Below are positions 7,390 to 17,573 of a DNA stretch of 64,000 nucleotides, piece by piece. The DNA comes from FEB-7 sp963698265. Lineage in GTDB: Bacteria; Pseudomonadota; Gammaproteobacteria; Burkholderiales; Usitatibacteraceae. Position numbers and translations under genes: made by a program. The notes under the pieces are model-generated. The model was not told the DNA's origin. It searched no databases and was given only the letters and a program-made list of their open reading frames with translations. The stretch spans positions 124,001 through 188,000 of the forward strand of contig CAVOQC010000004.1 of NCBI GenBank assembly GCA_963698265.1. The letters run 5' to 3'. Numbering within the stretch: position 1 is the stretch's first letter; each line of letters begins with the position of its first letter.

Positions 7390-7989
7390 TTAACGCGGAC
7401 GAGGGCCTGCCGGTTGACGCGGATCCCGGTCTGCGTGGGTACCGGGTTCCGCGTCGGCTTCCCGCCACTTCCCAACGGGAAGGTCTTCCAGCGTCCACGG
7501 GCCGATGCGGTACCGGATGAGCCGCAGGGTGGGCAGGCCCGCCTTGGCGGTCATGCGCCTGATCTGGCGATTCCGCCCCTCTTGGATTTGCACGTCGAGC
7601 CAGGCCGTGGGGATCGCCTTGCGCGCGCGGATGGGCGGCATCCTCGGCCAGAGCCCGGCGGGCTCCTCGATGGCGGCAACCCGGGCGGGACGGGTCACGA
7701 AGTCCCCCAGATCCACTCCCCTGCGCAGGGTTTCCAGCTGCGGAGCCGCGGGCCGGCCCTCGACCTGCACCCAGTAACCCTTCTCGAGTTTGTGTCGGGG
7801 GTCGGCAATGCGCGCCTGCAGGCGCCCATCGTCCGTGAGGACCAGGAGACCCTCGCTATCCGCGTCGAGCCGCCCGGCGGCATAAACACCGGGGACCGGA
7901 ACCAGATCGGCGAGCGTCCCGCGTCCCGGGACGGGGCTGAACTGGCAGAGGAAACCGTAGGGTTTGTTGACGAGGATCAGCTTCGGCAT
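7390..7989 (-). CDS. rluE: 23S rRNA pseudouridine synthase, RluE-like
   Basis: A 199-residue single-domain RsuA/RluB/E/F-family enzyme without an S4 domain, as in RluE. The catalytic motif GRLDADSEGLLVLTDDG (about residues 39-55) contains the nucleophilic Asp, followed by KGYWVQVEG and EGRNRQIRRM. The start MPKLILVNKPYGFLCQFS is typical of RluE. The predicted target is a uridine in 23S rRNA domain V (U2457 in E. coli). It is divergent from icd, whose promoter overlaps the shared intergenic region. Confidence 0.88.
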   Translation of the reverse strand: MPKLILVNKPYGFLCQFSPVPGRGTLADLVPVPGVYAAGRLDADSEGLLVLTDDGRLQARIADPRHKLEKGYWVQVEGRPAAPQLETLRRGVDLGDFVTRPARVAAIEEPAGLWPRMPPIRARKAIPTAWLDVQIQEGRNRQIRRMTAKAGLPTLRLIRYRIGPWTLEDLPVGKWREADAEPGTHADRDPRQPAGPRPR

Positions 7990-8011
7990 GGCAAGGCGGC
8001 AGGTGGGGCTT

Positions 8012-8020
8012 TGCTATAAT
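8012..8020 (+). promoter_or_regulatory. extended -10 promoter of icd
   Basis: TGC directly followed by a perfect TATAAT (8015-8020) forms an extended -10 element, about 85 bases upstream of the icd ATG. No clear -35 is present. Confidence 0.6.
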
Positions 8021-8105
8021 TTCGCGTTTTTCCCGGGGCCGGACGCGCCGGCCGGCGGTCGCAATGCCCGCCTGTTCCCCCAGTGGTCCCACAGGAGCCG
8101 TACCC

Positions 8106-9320
8106 ATGAGCAAGATAAAGGTCAAGAACCCGGTCGTCGAAATGGACGGCGACGAGATGACGCGGATCATCTGGCAGAAGATCCGCGAGAAGCTGATCCT
8201 CCCCTACCTGGACGTCGATCTCAAGTACTTCGACCTGGGCATGGAAAACCGCGACGCGACCGACGACAAGGTGACGGTGGATTCCGCCAACGCGACGCTC
8301 GAGCACGGCGTTGCCGTGAAGTGCGCGACCATCACGCCGGACGAGGCGCGCGTGAAGGAATTCAAGTTGAAGCAGATGTGGAAGAGCCCCAATGGGACGA
8401 TCCGCAACATCCTCGACGGCACTATTTTCCGCGAGCCGATCATCTGCCGGAACGTGCCGCGCCTCGTTCCCCACTGGGACAAGCCCGTCGTCGTCGCCCG
8501 CCACGGATTCGGCGACCAGTACCGGGCCACGGAGATGAAATTCGAGGGTGCAGGCACGCTCAAGATCACGTTTACGCCCAAGGGCGGCGGCGCGCCCGTC
8601 GAGAAGGAGGTCTTCCAGGCGCCCGGTGCCGGCATCACGATGGCCATGTACAACCTGGACGAGTCCATCCGCGGTTTTGCGAGGGCGTGCTTTCACTACG
8701 CGCTCAATCGCGGCTATCCCGTCTACCTGTCGACCAAGAACACGATCCTCAAGATCTACGACGGCCGGTTCAAGAACCTGTTCCAGGAAATCTTCGAGGC
8801 GGAGTTCAAGGCGAAATTCGATGCCGCGGGGCTCACGTACGAGCACCGGCTCATCGACGACATGGTCGCCTCGAACCTCAAGTGGAGCGGCGGCTATCTC
8901 TGGGCATGCAAGAACTACGACGGCGACGTCCAGTCCGACACGGTGGCCCAGGGTTACGGCTCGCTCGGGCTCATGACCTCGGTGCTCACCACGCCCGACG
9001 GCAAGACCGTGGAGGCGGAGGCGGCTCACGGAACGGTTACGCGCCATTACCGGATGCACCAGGAAGGCAAGCCCACGTCGACCAACCCCATCGCCTCGAT
9101 CTATGCCTGGACCCGGGGTCTTCAGTATCGCGGTCGCATGGACAACACGCCGGACGTGGTCAATTTCGCCACCACGGTCGAAAAGGTGTGCGTCGACATG
9201 GTCGAATCCGGGAAGATGACGAAGGATCTCGCGCTCCTCGTCGGGCCCGACCAGCCGTTTCTCACCACCGAGGACTACATGGACGCGGTGGATGCCGAAC
9301 TCAGGAAACGCATGGCCTGA
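8106..9320 (+). CDS. icd: NADP-dependent isocitrate dehydrogenase, dimeric eukaryote-like type
   Basis: Oxidative decarboxylation of isocitrate to 2-oxoglutarate in the TCA cycle, cytoplasmic. The 404-residue length and motifs (VVEMDGDEMTRIIW at 10-23, TIFREPI near 105, ATDDKVTVDSA, EAAHGTVTRHYR near 305) match the type found in eukaryotes and many proteobacteria, not the shorter E. coli Icd layout. The start ATG at 8106 begins the conserved sequence. In an autotroph the enzyme mainly feeds 2-oxoglutarate into biosynthesis. A bidirectional terminator separates it from the convergent cold-shock gene. Confidence 0.96.
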   Translation: MSKIKVKNPVVEMDGDEMTRIIWQKIREKLILPYLDVDLKYFDLGMENRDATDDKVTVDSANATLEHGVAVKCATITPDEARVKEFKLKQMWKSPNGTIRNILDGTIFREPIICRNVPRLVPHWDKPVVVARHGFGDQYRATEMKFEGAGTLKITFTPKGGGAPVEKEVFQAPGAGITMAMYNLDESIRGFARACFHYALNRGYPVYLSTKNTILKIYDGRFKNLFQEIFEAEFKAKFDAAGLTYEHRLIDDMVASNLKWSGGYLWACKNYDGDVQSDTVAQGYGSLGLMTSVLTTPDGKTVEAEAAHGTVTRHYRMHQEGKPTSTNPIASIYAWTRGLQYRGRMDNTPDVVNFATTVEKVCVDMVESGKMTKDLALLVGPDQPFLTTEDYMDAVDAELRKRMA

Positions 9321-9342
9321 GGCGACGCGTCGCCGGCGAGAA

Positions 9343-9376
9343 AAAAGCCCCCGGGGCTCGTGCCCCGGGGGCTTTT
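9343..9376. terminator. bidirectional rho-independent terminator (icd / cold-shock gene)
   Basis: An 11-bp G+C stem (9347-9357 with 9362-9372) with loop TCGT, flanked by four A on the left and four T on the right, so it is read as a terminator from both sides. It lies between convergent genes. Confidence 0.88.
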
Positions 9377-9396
9377 CAATGCTGGTGAGTCGGCTC

Positions 9397-9600
9397 TTAG
9401 GCGGCCTGGATGTTCGACGCCTGCTTGCCCTTGGGGCCTTGCGTCACGTCGAAGGAGACCTTCTGGCCTTCCTTGAGGGTCTTGAAACCCTGCATCTGGA
9501 TGGCGGAGAAGTGGGCGAATAGATCCTCGCTGCCGTCGTCCGGCGTGATGAACCCGTAGCCCTTCGCATCGTTGAACCACTTGACGGTACCGGTTGCCAT
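9397..9600 (-). CDS. cold-shock domain protein (CspA family)
   Basis: A 67-residue CspA-type OB-fold RNA chaperone: GTVKWFNDAKGYGFI (RNP1, residues 4-18) and DLFAHFSAI (RNP2, 27-35). It binds single-stranded RNA and DNA and melts structure. AGGAGGTG sits upstream of the start on the minus strand. The predicted promoter gives a 5' leader of about 100 bases, which is usual for csp genes under post-transcriptional control. The neighbours icd and clpSA repeat an arrangement seen in other betaproteobacteria. Confidence 0.95.
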   Translation of the reverse strand: MATGTVKWFNDAKGYGFITPDDGSEDLFAHFSAIQMQGFKTLKEGQKVSFDVTQGPKGKQASNIQAA

Positions 9601-9709
9601 TCGCTTGCACACCTCCTGGGAACACGGGTGGAGTCCCGCACATCGTTCGGTTCCAGGCCCGCAAGGCGGAATGGCGATGCGAAATCCGTGAAGCCAAACT
9701 CCAACGCGC

Positions 9710-9738
9710 CTTTTACCCCCGTTGCCGGGGCAAGTCAA
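9710..9738 (-). promoter_or_regulatory. sigma70-type promoter of the cold-shock gene
   Basis: Read on the minus strand, TTGACT (9733-9738) and TAAAAG (9710-9715) are 17 bases apart. It would give an untranslated leader of about 100 bases. Confidence 0.55.
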
Positions 9739-9754
9739 TAGAATGGGCGGGGTC

Positions 9755-9783
9755 TTGATAAATGCCCGTCCTTTGCCCATATT
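9755..9783 (+). promoter_or_regulatory. sigma70-type promoter of clpS-clpA
   Basis: TTGATA (9755-9760) and CATATT (9778-9783) with a 17-base spacer. It is back to back with the cold-shock promoter. Its predicted start near 9790 excludes longer clpS reading frames beginning at 9722 or 9743. Confidence 0.6.
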
Positions 9784-9832
9784 GGTCGGGACGGAAACCA
9801 CCGATGCCCGCCGCATCCTCTTCGCCCACGGC

Positions 9833-10137
9833 ATGCCCAGCAAGTCCAGCGGCTCCACTCTGCTCAAGCCGAGCGCGGCCAAGGTCAAGCCGCCGCCGAT
9901 GTATAAGGTCGTCATGTATAACGATGACTTCACGCCGATGGAATTCGTGGTCGAGGTGCTGCAGGTGTTCTTCGCGCTTCCAGGGGAACAAGCGACCCAG
10001 GTGATGCTCAAAGTCCATACCGAGGGCCGTGGAGTCTGCGGAACCTACCCGAAGGACGTCGCCTCCACCAAGGTGGAGCAGGTGGTTCAATATTCGCGCC
10101 AGCATCAGCATCCCCTGCAGTGCGCGATGGAGGAAAC

Positions 10138-10141
<4 letters not shown>
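9833..10141 (+). CDS. clpS: ATP-dependent Clp protease adaptor ClpS
   Basis: ClpS delivers N-degron substrates to ClpAP. The 102-residue form starting at ATG 9833 matches the family length (about 106). It shows PPPMYKVVMYNDDFTPMEFVV with the NDD residues that bind the N-terminal amine, the HTEGRGVCGTYPKDVA helix (with the family's usual Gly/Cys) and the C-terminal clpA-contacting segment. No good ribosome binding site is seen before 9833, so the start rests on length and promoter position. Its TGA overlaps the clpA ATG by four bases (ATGA), indicating translational coupling. Confidence 0.93.
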
Positions 10142-12417
<2,276 letters not shown>

Positions 12418-12486
12418 GCCCCAAACCAGGGCGAGATCCCTGCGCCTGGCCTTTGCGGGCGGGTCCCGGGGCGGGAAAACCCGCTA

Positions 12487-12523
12487 CTCATTGGGGTTAT
12501 TACCCCCACTGCCCATTGGGGCA
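12487..12523. promoter_or_regulatory. tandem CCCA-type repeats upstream of fccAB
   Basis: CTCATTGGGG (12487-12496) and CCCATTGGGG (12512-12521) are near-identical direct repeats exactly 25 bases apart; the second sits in the inverted repeat TGCCC-ATTG-GGGCA (12510-12523). The block lies 67-100 bases before the fccA start. Related tandem elements occur before four other sulfur transcription units in this window. A role as operator is inference. Confidence 0.45.
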
Positions 12524-12589
12524 GGTTTACAGCCATTTGCCCCCCGGATACTCTCGACCTGCGCCCAAAACACTTCGAGGAGTAGACCC

Positions 12590-12937
12590 ATGATCGGAAT
12601 CTTGCGAATTGCCGTCGCGGCGGCGGCCGCGCTGGCCGCAGGCAGTGCAGTTGCCCAGCAGCCGGCCCCGCCAGCCTTCGCTCCATCCAACCTCACTCCG
12701 GCAGGCGTGCGTTCCCTGGCCGCAAACTGCGCCGCCTGCCACGGCACGAACGGCCGGCCTGCCCCAGGGTCGACGCTGGCCGGTCTTGCCGGCAAGCCGC
12801 AGAACGAACTGCAGACGGCGATGACCCAGTTCAAGGAAGGCAAGAAGCCGGCCACGGTCATGCACCAGCTCACCAAGGGCTATTCGAGCGAGGAAATCGC
12901 AGCGCTCGCCGAATATTTCTCGAAACTGACCCGCTAG
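12590..12937 (+). CDS. fccA: flavocytochrome c sulfide dehydrogenase, monoheme cytochrome subunit
   Basis: A 115-residue exported class I cytochrome c. It has a signal peptide (about residues 1-22), one heme site CAACH at residues 47-51 and the GLAGKPQNELQTAM region, ending in AEYFSKL like c553-type cytochromes. It lies 17 bases before fccB, so it is taken as the electron-accepting subunit of sulfide dehydrogenase, passing electrons from FccB flavin to the respiratory chain. It is the short monoheme kind, not the diheme 21-kDa form of Allochromatium. GAGGAG at 12576-12581 fixes the start. Confidence 0.85.
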   Translation: MIGILRIAVAAAAALAAGSAVAQQPAPPAFAPSNLTPAGVRSLAANCAACHGTNGRPAPGSTLAGLAGKPQNELQTAMTQFKEGKKPATVMHQLTKGYSSEEIAALAEYFSKLTR

Positions 12938-12954
12938 GCCACGGAGAACATCAC

Positions 12955-14223
12955 ATGAGCATGCAAAGACGGGATTTCCTTCGGGCGAGCGCCCTTGCGG
13001 CGGCAGCAGGCCTCGCGGGCTGCGCGGGAATGCACGGGTCCGGTTCCAGGGGCCGCGTGGTGGTCGTCGGCGGCGGGTACGGAGGTGCGACCGCCGCCAA
13101 GTACGTCCGGCTCTTCGATCCCTCCATCGAGGTGGTGCTGGTCGAGCCCAACGAGGCGTTCGTTTCGTGCCCGATCTCCAACCTCGTCCTCGGGGGGTTC
13201 AAGACCCTCGCCGACATCACGACGCCCTACACCGGCCTCACGAGCCACCATGGAGTTCGCATCGTTCGCGACATGGCGACGGCCATCGACGTGGACAAGA
13301 AGCAGGTGCGCCTCGCCCACGGCGCCCCGTTGCCTTACGACCGCGTCATCGTGTCGCCCGGCATCGATTTCATGGCCGGCGCGATTCCTGCCCTCGCCAG
13401 CGCGGAGGCGCAGGAGCGCGTCCCGCACGCGTGGAAGGCAGGCCCCCAGACCGTGGCGCTTCGCCGCCAGCTCGAGGAGATGCCCGATGGGGGGGTCTAT
13501 ATCCTCGCCATCCCCGCGTCCCCGTACCGGTGCCCGCCGGGCCCGTACGAGCGCGCCTGCCAGATCGCTGCCTACTTCAAGGCGAAGAAGCCCAAGTCGA
13601 AGGTCCTCGTGCTCGACGCCAATGGCGACGTGACCTCGAAGGGGCCGCTCTTCAAGAAGGCGTGGGCGGAGCTCTACCAGGGCATCATCGAGTACCGGCC
13701 CAACAGCCGGGCGGTCGACGTGGACCTGCGCGCCGGTGTGGTGAAGCTGGAGGTCGAGGACGTGAAGGGCAATGTCCTGAACGTCATCCCGCCGATGAAG
13801 TGCGGCAAGATCGCCGATGCGTTCATCACCGCCAACAACCGCTGGTGCGAGGTCGACTGGATCACCTACGAGTCCAAGGCGGCCAAGGGCGTCCACCTGA
13901 TCGGGGATTCGACCCTGAGCGCACCGGGCATGCCCAAGTCGGGGCACATGGCGAACGCGCACGGGAAGGCCTGCGCGGCGGCGGTCGTGGCCTTGCTCAA
14001 CGGCGAGGCCCCGAATCCCTCGCCGACGCTTACGAACACGTGCTACAGCTTCGTGTCGGACACGCAGGTCGTCCACGTGGCCTCCGTCCACAAGTACGAC
14101 GCAGCCGCACGCACCATGAAGGCGGTGCCCGGTTCCGGCGGCGTGTCCCCGGCGAGGAACGAGCTCGAGGCCGATTTCGCGCTCAACTGGGCGCGCAACA
14201 TCTGGGCCGACACGCTGGCCTGA
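12955..14223 (+). CDS. fccB: flavocytochrome c sulfide dehydrogenase, flavoprotein subunit
   Basis: FccB oxidises sulfide to zero-valent sulfur in the periplasm. The 422-residue protein has a Tat signal (QRRDFLRAS at residues 4-12), a dinucleotide-binding RVVVVGGGYGGATAAKYVR segment at about 33-51, and cysteines in FVSCPISN, PYRCPPGPYERAC and MKCGKIAD; two of these should form the redox disulfide near the flavin. HLIGDSTL and MPKSGHMAN contribute to the FAD site. It forms an operon with fccA and ends at a strong terminator. Expected to be Tat-exported already folded with FAD. Confidence 0.93.
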   Translation: MSMQRRDFLRASALAAAAGLAGCAGMHGSGSRGRVVVVGGGYGGATAAKYVRLFDPSIEVVLVEPNEAFVSCPISNLVLGGFKTLADITTPYTGLTSHHGVRIVRDMATAIDVDKKQVRLAHGAPLPYDRVIVSPGIDFMAGAIPALASAEAQERVPHAWKAGPQTVALRRQLEEMPDGGVYILAIPASPYRCPPGPYERACQIAAYFKAKKPKSKVLVLDANGDVTSKGPLFKKAWAELYQGIIEYRPNSRAVDVDLRAGVVKLEVEDVKGNVLNVIPPMKCGKIADAFITANNRWCEVDWITYESKAAKGVHLIGDSTLSAPGMPKSGHMANAHGKACAAAVVALLNGEAPNPSPTLTNTCYSFVSDTQVVHVASVHKYDAAARTMKAVPGSGGVSPARNELEADFALNWARNIWADTLA

Positions 14224-14242
14224 AGGGGGTTTGCGCAGGACC

Positions 14243-14270
14243 GGACGGGCCGCCTTCGGGCGGCCCGTCC
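14243..14270. terminator. strong hairpin terminator after fccAB
   Basis: A perfect 12-bp stem (14243-14254 with 14259-14270) closes a TTCG tetraloop and is followed by TCTTT. It ends fccAB and, read from the other side, lies just past the convergent cytochrome c4 gene. Confidence 0.82.
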
Positions 14271-14281
14271 TCTTTCGCGCT

Positions 14282-14890
14282 TCAGGGAACCGATGCGAGA
14301 TACTCGGAGAGCGCCTTGATCTCGAGTTCGGTGAGCTTGGACGCAATCGCGTGCATGACGGAGCTGTCGTTGGTGCGGCCGCCCGAGTTGAACTGTCGCA
14401 GTTGCCCTTCGAGGTAGAGAGCCTGCTGCCCGGCCAGGCGCGGCAGCGATTCCGTGCCGTGGGCGTCGGGCCCGTGGCAGGTCGCGCAGGCCGCGACGCC
14501 CGAATAGGGATTGCCTCGCGAGTAGAGGAACTTCCCCACCGTCGCGAGCCCGGCGTCCGACGGCGGGTGCGGATCCGCCTTCTGCACGGCGAAAAAGGCA
14601 CCCAGGGCCGCCATTTCCTCCTGGGTGAGCGCCGCCACCATCGCGTTCATCGTGGACCCCTTCCTGCGCCCCGACTGGAAATCCAGGAGTTGCTTGGCGA
14701 GGTAGGTCGCATTCTGTGTCGCCAGGCGCGGAAAGACCTCGCTGGAGCTCTCGCCGCTCATGCCGTGGCACAGGAAGCAGCGCCCGGAGACGATCTTGCG
14801 CGCCCTGTCGAGGTCCGTCGCGGTGGCATCGGTCACGACTGCGAGGCACGCCGCGAGGGCGGCAATCAGCACGATGCGCAATCCATTCAT
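14282..14890 (-). CDS. cytochrome c4-type diheme cytochrome
   Basis: A 202-residue exported protein made of two similar cytochrome c domains: heme motifs CFLCH (residues 38-42) and CATCH (135-139), each followed by a PRLA motif and a distal methionine region (STMNAMV, SSVMHAIA). It has a signal peptide at residues 1-23. Cytochromes c4 carry electrons from the quinol-oxidising or sulfur-oxidising side to terminal oxidases. Convergent placement next to fccAB suggests, without proving, that it accepts electrons from FccA. Confidence 0.88.
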   Translation of the reverse strand: MNGLRIVLIAALAACLAVVTDATATDLDRARKIVSGRCFLCHGMSGESSSEVFPRLATQNATYLAKQLLDFQSGRRKGSTMNAMVAALTQEEMAALGAFFAVQKADPHPPSDAGLATVGKFLYSRGNPYSGVAACATCHGPDAHGTESLPRLAGQQALYLEGQLRQFNSGGRTNDSSVMHAIASKLTELEIKALSEYLASVP

Positions 14891-14999
14891 GTCGGTGTCT
14901 CTTCGGGTCTCGCCGGGATTGTAGCAACGGGCGGGGCCCGGGAATACCGGCATCCAATCGGCTGTTGACCGCGTAAAATTCGGGTTGGAGGCCCGTTGC

Positions 15000-16370
15000 A
15001 TGGCCCCGCAGCCGATTCCTGACCCCTTGCCGACAGCACACAGAGCGCCGATGACCCGAAGAAAGCTTCTCGTACTCTTTCCCGACGAGTGGGACCGCTC
15101 GGTGGCGACCCGGGAAGACGGCGCGAACGATTATCACTTCGAGGGTTTCGACCTGTTCCAGTTTCCCGGGAACGCGCGCCTTTTCACGTTCGACGTCGCG
15201 CGCTTCGTCGACCGGCTCGCGCGCAAGTACGCGAAGATCGGGCTGGACGGAATACTCACCTCGGACGAGCAGTTCGGGCCGGTGGTGGCATCGCTCCTGG
15301 GGGAGCGCCTGGGGCTTCCGAGCACGCCCCTCGGGGCGGTGTTGACGGCGCAGCACAAGTACTACGCGAGGCGCGCATTCGAGCAGTCGATGCCGGAATG
15401 CAATCCCCGCTTCGGGCTCATCCCGCGCGATTTCCGCAGCAGCCTCGAGATGCCGCTCGCCTTTCCATTCTTCGTGAAGCCGGTGAAAGCGGCCTTTTCG
15501 GTGCTCGCGCGGCGCGTCGATTCCTTCGAGGCGCTCGACCGGCACGCGCGCTTCAGCTGGTTCGAGCAGGCGATCATCGAGCGGCTCGTCAAGCCGTTCG
15601 GCGACGTGATGCGGGCCCACTCGAACTACGACGTCGAGCCCTTCAGCATGCTCGCCGAGGAAATCGTGGATGGCGCGCAGGTCACGGTGAACGGCTTTGT
15701 CCGCAGGGGCGAAGTGACCATGCTCGGCGTGGTGGACTCGATCATGTATCCGGGCACCGACCAGTTCCAGCGTTTCCAGTACCCCTCGATGCTCGCGCCT
15801 GAAAAGCAGTCGACGGCAGAAGAGGTCGCGCGCCGGGCGCTGGCTGCGATCGGCTTCACCCACGGCATGTTCAACGTGGAGCTGCGCCTTTGCGCGACCA
15901 CGGGCCACGCCAAGGTGATCGAGATAAATCCCCGCGCGGCAGGCCAGTTCTACGACATCTTCGAGCGCGTCGATGGCTACAACCTCTTCGATGCGCTCGT
16001 CGCACTGCAGGTCGGGGAAGCCCCCGTCATCGGCCGCCGCAAGGGTCGCGACGCGTTCGCCGCGAGTTTCGTGCTTCGCGACCTCTCGGGCGCAGGTCTC
16101 GGGCACTGGCCCGGCAGAGGCGAGATCGATCGGCTGCGCGCCCGTCATCCCGGAGCGAGGATCATGGTCTATCCGAAGCGCGGCGCCGACCTTCGCCGGG
16201 AAATGAAATGGCTGGGCAGCTACCGGTACGGCGTGGTCAATACCGGCGCCCGGTCCCAGGCGGAGCTTTTCCGAGCCTACGACAGGATCCACCGCGACAT
16301 CGCGTTCCACCCCTCCCCAAGGCCGGGAGTCCGTGCGGGCTCGACGCTGGGCGAGTCCGCCGCCGACTAG
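15000..16370 (+). CDS. ATP-grasp domain protein of unknown substrate
   Basis: A 456-residue protein with an ATP-grasp fold: PFFVKPVKAAFS (ATP-binding lysine region, about residues 155-166), FNVELRL and KVIEINPRAAG (metal ligands, about 305-315), and an N-terminal pre-ATP-grasp domain beginning RRKLLVLFPDEWDRS. It resembles carboxylate-amine ligases of the carbamoyl phosphate synthase / biotin carboxylase type, but no biotin or acyl carrier partner is adjacent, so the substrate is unknown. GGAG at 14987-14990 supports ATG 15000; ATG 15051 is a shorter alternative. Stand-alone gene between convergent and divergent neighbours. Confidence 0.7.
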   Translation: MAPQPIPDPLPTAHRAPMTRRKLLVLFPDEWDRSVATREDGANDYHFEGFDLFQFPGNARLFTFDVARFVDRLARKYAKIGLDGILTSDEQFGPVVASLLGERLGLPSTPLGAVLTAQHKYYARRAFEQSMPECNPRFGLIPRDFRSSLEMPLAFPFFVKPVKAAFSVLARRVDSFEALDRHARFSWFEQAIIERLVKPFGDVMRAHSNYDVEPFSMLAEEIVDGAQVTVNGFVRRGEVTMLGVVDSIMYPGTDQFQRFQYPSMLAPEKQSTAEEVARRALAAIGFTHGMFNVELRLCATTGHAKVIEINPRAAGQFYDIFERVDGYNLFDALVALQVGEAPVIGRRKGRDAFAASFVLRDLSGAGLGHWPGRGEIDRLRARHPGARIMVYPKRGADLRREMKWLGSYRYGVVNTGARSQAELFRAYDRIHRDIAFHPSPRPGVRAGSTLGESAAD

Positions 16371-16383
16371 GTCCAGCCCGCGC

Positions 16384-16965
16384 TCAATCGCGCAGCCAGG
16401 CCGCGTCGAACGCCGGATTCGTCTTCGACGTGAGAACGTGGTCGCGCCATGCCCCGTCGATGAACAGGTAGTCGCGTGCGAACCCCTCGCGGACGAACCC
16501 CAGGCGTTCCAGCAGCTGCGCGCTGCGCGCGTTCTCCGGGCGGTAGTTGGCCATGATGCGATGCAGCCGCAGCTCACGGAACGCGTAATCGATGGTGGCG
16601 GACAGCGCTTCGCGCATGAGCCCGCGGCCCTCATGCCTTCGCGCGATCTGGTATCCGAGCACGCACGCGCGCCAGGGGCCCTTGGCGATCTGCGTGAAAT
16701 TGCAGGTCCCGACGACTTCCGGGCCGGAGGATTGCGGCGCCAGCATGACCCAGCGCGCCGTCGTGCCCGACTCGAACTCCTTCGCGAACACTGCGAGCGC
16801 CCTGGCCCAGTAGGAAGCGCCGAATCCATCCGGGGGAGGGGGCGGGGACCACCGGTCCAGGTGTCCGGGGAAGTTCTCCTCGAAGAAGCGGGCGAGCGGC
16901 TCTTCGAGCCCGGGCATCGCGATGACGATCCTGAGCCTCTCGGTCTCGATCTCGGGTGAGGTCAC
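16384..16965 (-). CDS. rimJ: ribosomal protein S5 alanine N-acetyltransferase-like GNAT
   Basis: A 193-residue GNAT acetyltransferase, the length of RimJ (194). Motifs: ETERLRIVI at the start, GTCNFTQIAKGPWRACVLGYQIARRHEGRGLMREAL-type acetyl-CoA binding region (shown here only by its RRHEGRGLM core), LHRIMANYRPEN and NARSAQLLERLGFVREG. RimJ acetylates the N-terminal alanine of ribosomal protein S5. The start codon is GTG at 16965. It is separated from slmA by 20 bases and is likely cotranscribed with it. Confidence 0.82.
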   Translation of the reverse strand: MTSPEIETERLRIVIAMPGLEEPLARFFEENFPGHLDRWSPPPPPDGFGASYWARALAVFAKEFESGTTARWVMLAPQSSGPEVVGTCNFTQIAKGPWRACVLGYQIARRHEGRGLMREALSATIDYAFRELRLHRIMANYRPENARSAQLLERLGFVREGFARDYLFIDGAWRDHVLTSKTNPAFDAAWLRD

Positions 16966-16985
16966 GCTCAGGCGACCCGCAGCAC

Positions 16986-17558
16986 TCAGGCCGAGAACAC
17001 CCGCCAGTGTTCAGGCCAGCCCTCGGTCGGAGAACGCTTGAAGCCGCTCTTGGCGTAGAGATGCCAGCAACCGATTACGTAGGCGATGAGCGTCGTGGCG
17101 TAAGCATTGGCGTCCCAGTCGGCCGGAAGCCGGCCGGCCGCGAGCGCCAGCCGGGCGCTCTGGCGAATGCTCGCCTCGAGGCGGTCGAGAAGCTGGTTGA
17201 CGCGCGCCTGCAAGCGCTCGTCCTCGATCGCGAGGGCGTCGCCCGTGAGGACGCGGGTCATGCCGGGATTCTTCTGCGCGAAGCCGAGCAAGGTGGCTAC
17301 GGTGGACTCGATCTGCTTCATCGCGTCCGGCTCTTCGGCCTGGATGCGGTTCACCAGGGTGAAGAGCGTCTGCTCGATGAACTCGATGAGCCCCTCGAAC
17401 ATCTGCGCCTTGCTCGCGAAGTGGCGGTATAGCGCGGCCTCGGACACGTCCAGGCGCGCGGCGAGCAGCGCGGTCGTCACCCGCTCGGCCTTCGGTGCCT
17501 CGAGCATCGAGGCGAGCGTCTGCAGGATTTGGGCTTTTCGCTCCCCGGTCTTCGCCAT
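16986..17558 (-). CDS. slmA: nucleoid occlusion factor SlmA, TetR family
   Basis: A 190-residue TetR-fold protein. The N-terminal helix-turn-helix (TTALLAARLDVSEAALYRHFASKAQMFEGLI, residues about 28-58, core LDVSEAALYRHF) is characteristic of SlmA, and the C-terminal domain carries NRIQAEE. SlmA binds DNA and FtsZ, blocking division over the chromosome. It lies 15 bases downstream of the HerA-like ATPase gene on the same strand. Unlike metabolic TetR regulators there is no adjacent target operon, consistent with the global role. Confidence 0.85.
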   Translation of the reverse strand: MAKTGERKAQILQTLASMLEAPKAERVTTALLAARLDVSEAALYRHFASKAQMFEGLIEFIEQTLFTLVNRIQAEEPDAMKQIESTVATLLGFAQKNPGMTRVLTGDALAIEDERLQARVNQLLDRLEASIRQSARLALAAGRLPADWDANAYATTLIAYVIGCWHLYAKSGFKRSPTEGWPEHWRVFSA

Positions 17559-17573
17559 GGGTTCCCCCTGTGA

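Noticed and set aside
14965..14979. TTGACC followed by TAAAAT before the ATP-grasp gene
   Set aside because: Only three bases separate the hexamers, so they cannot be -35 and -10 of one promoter.
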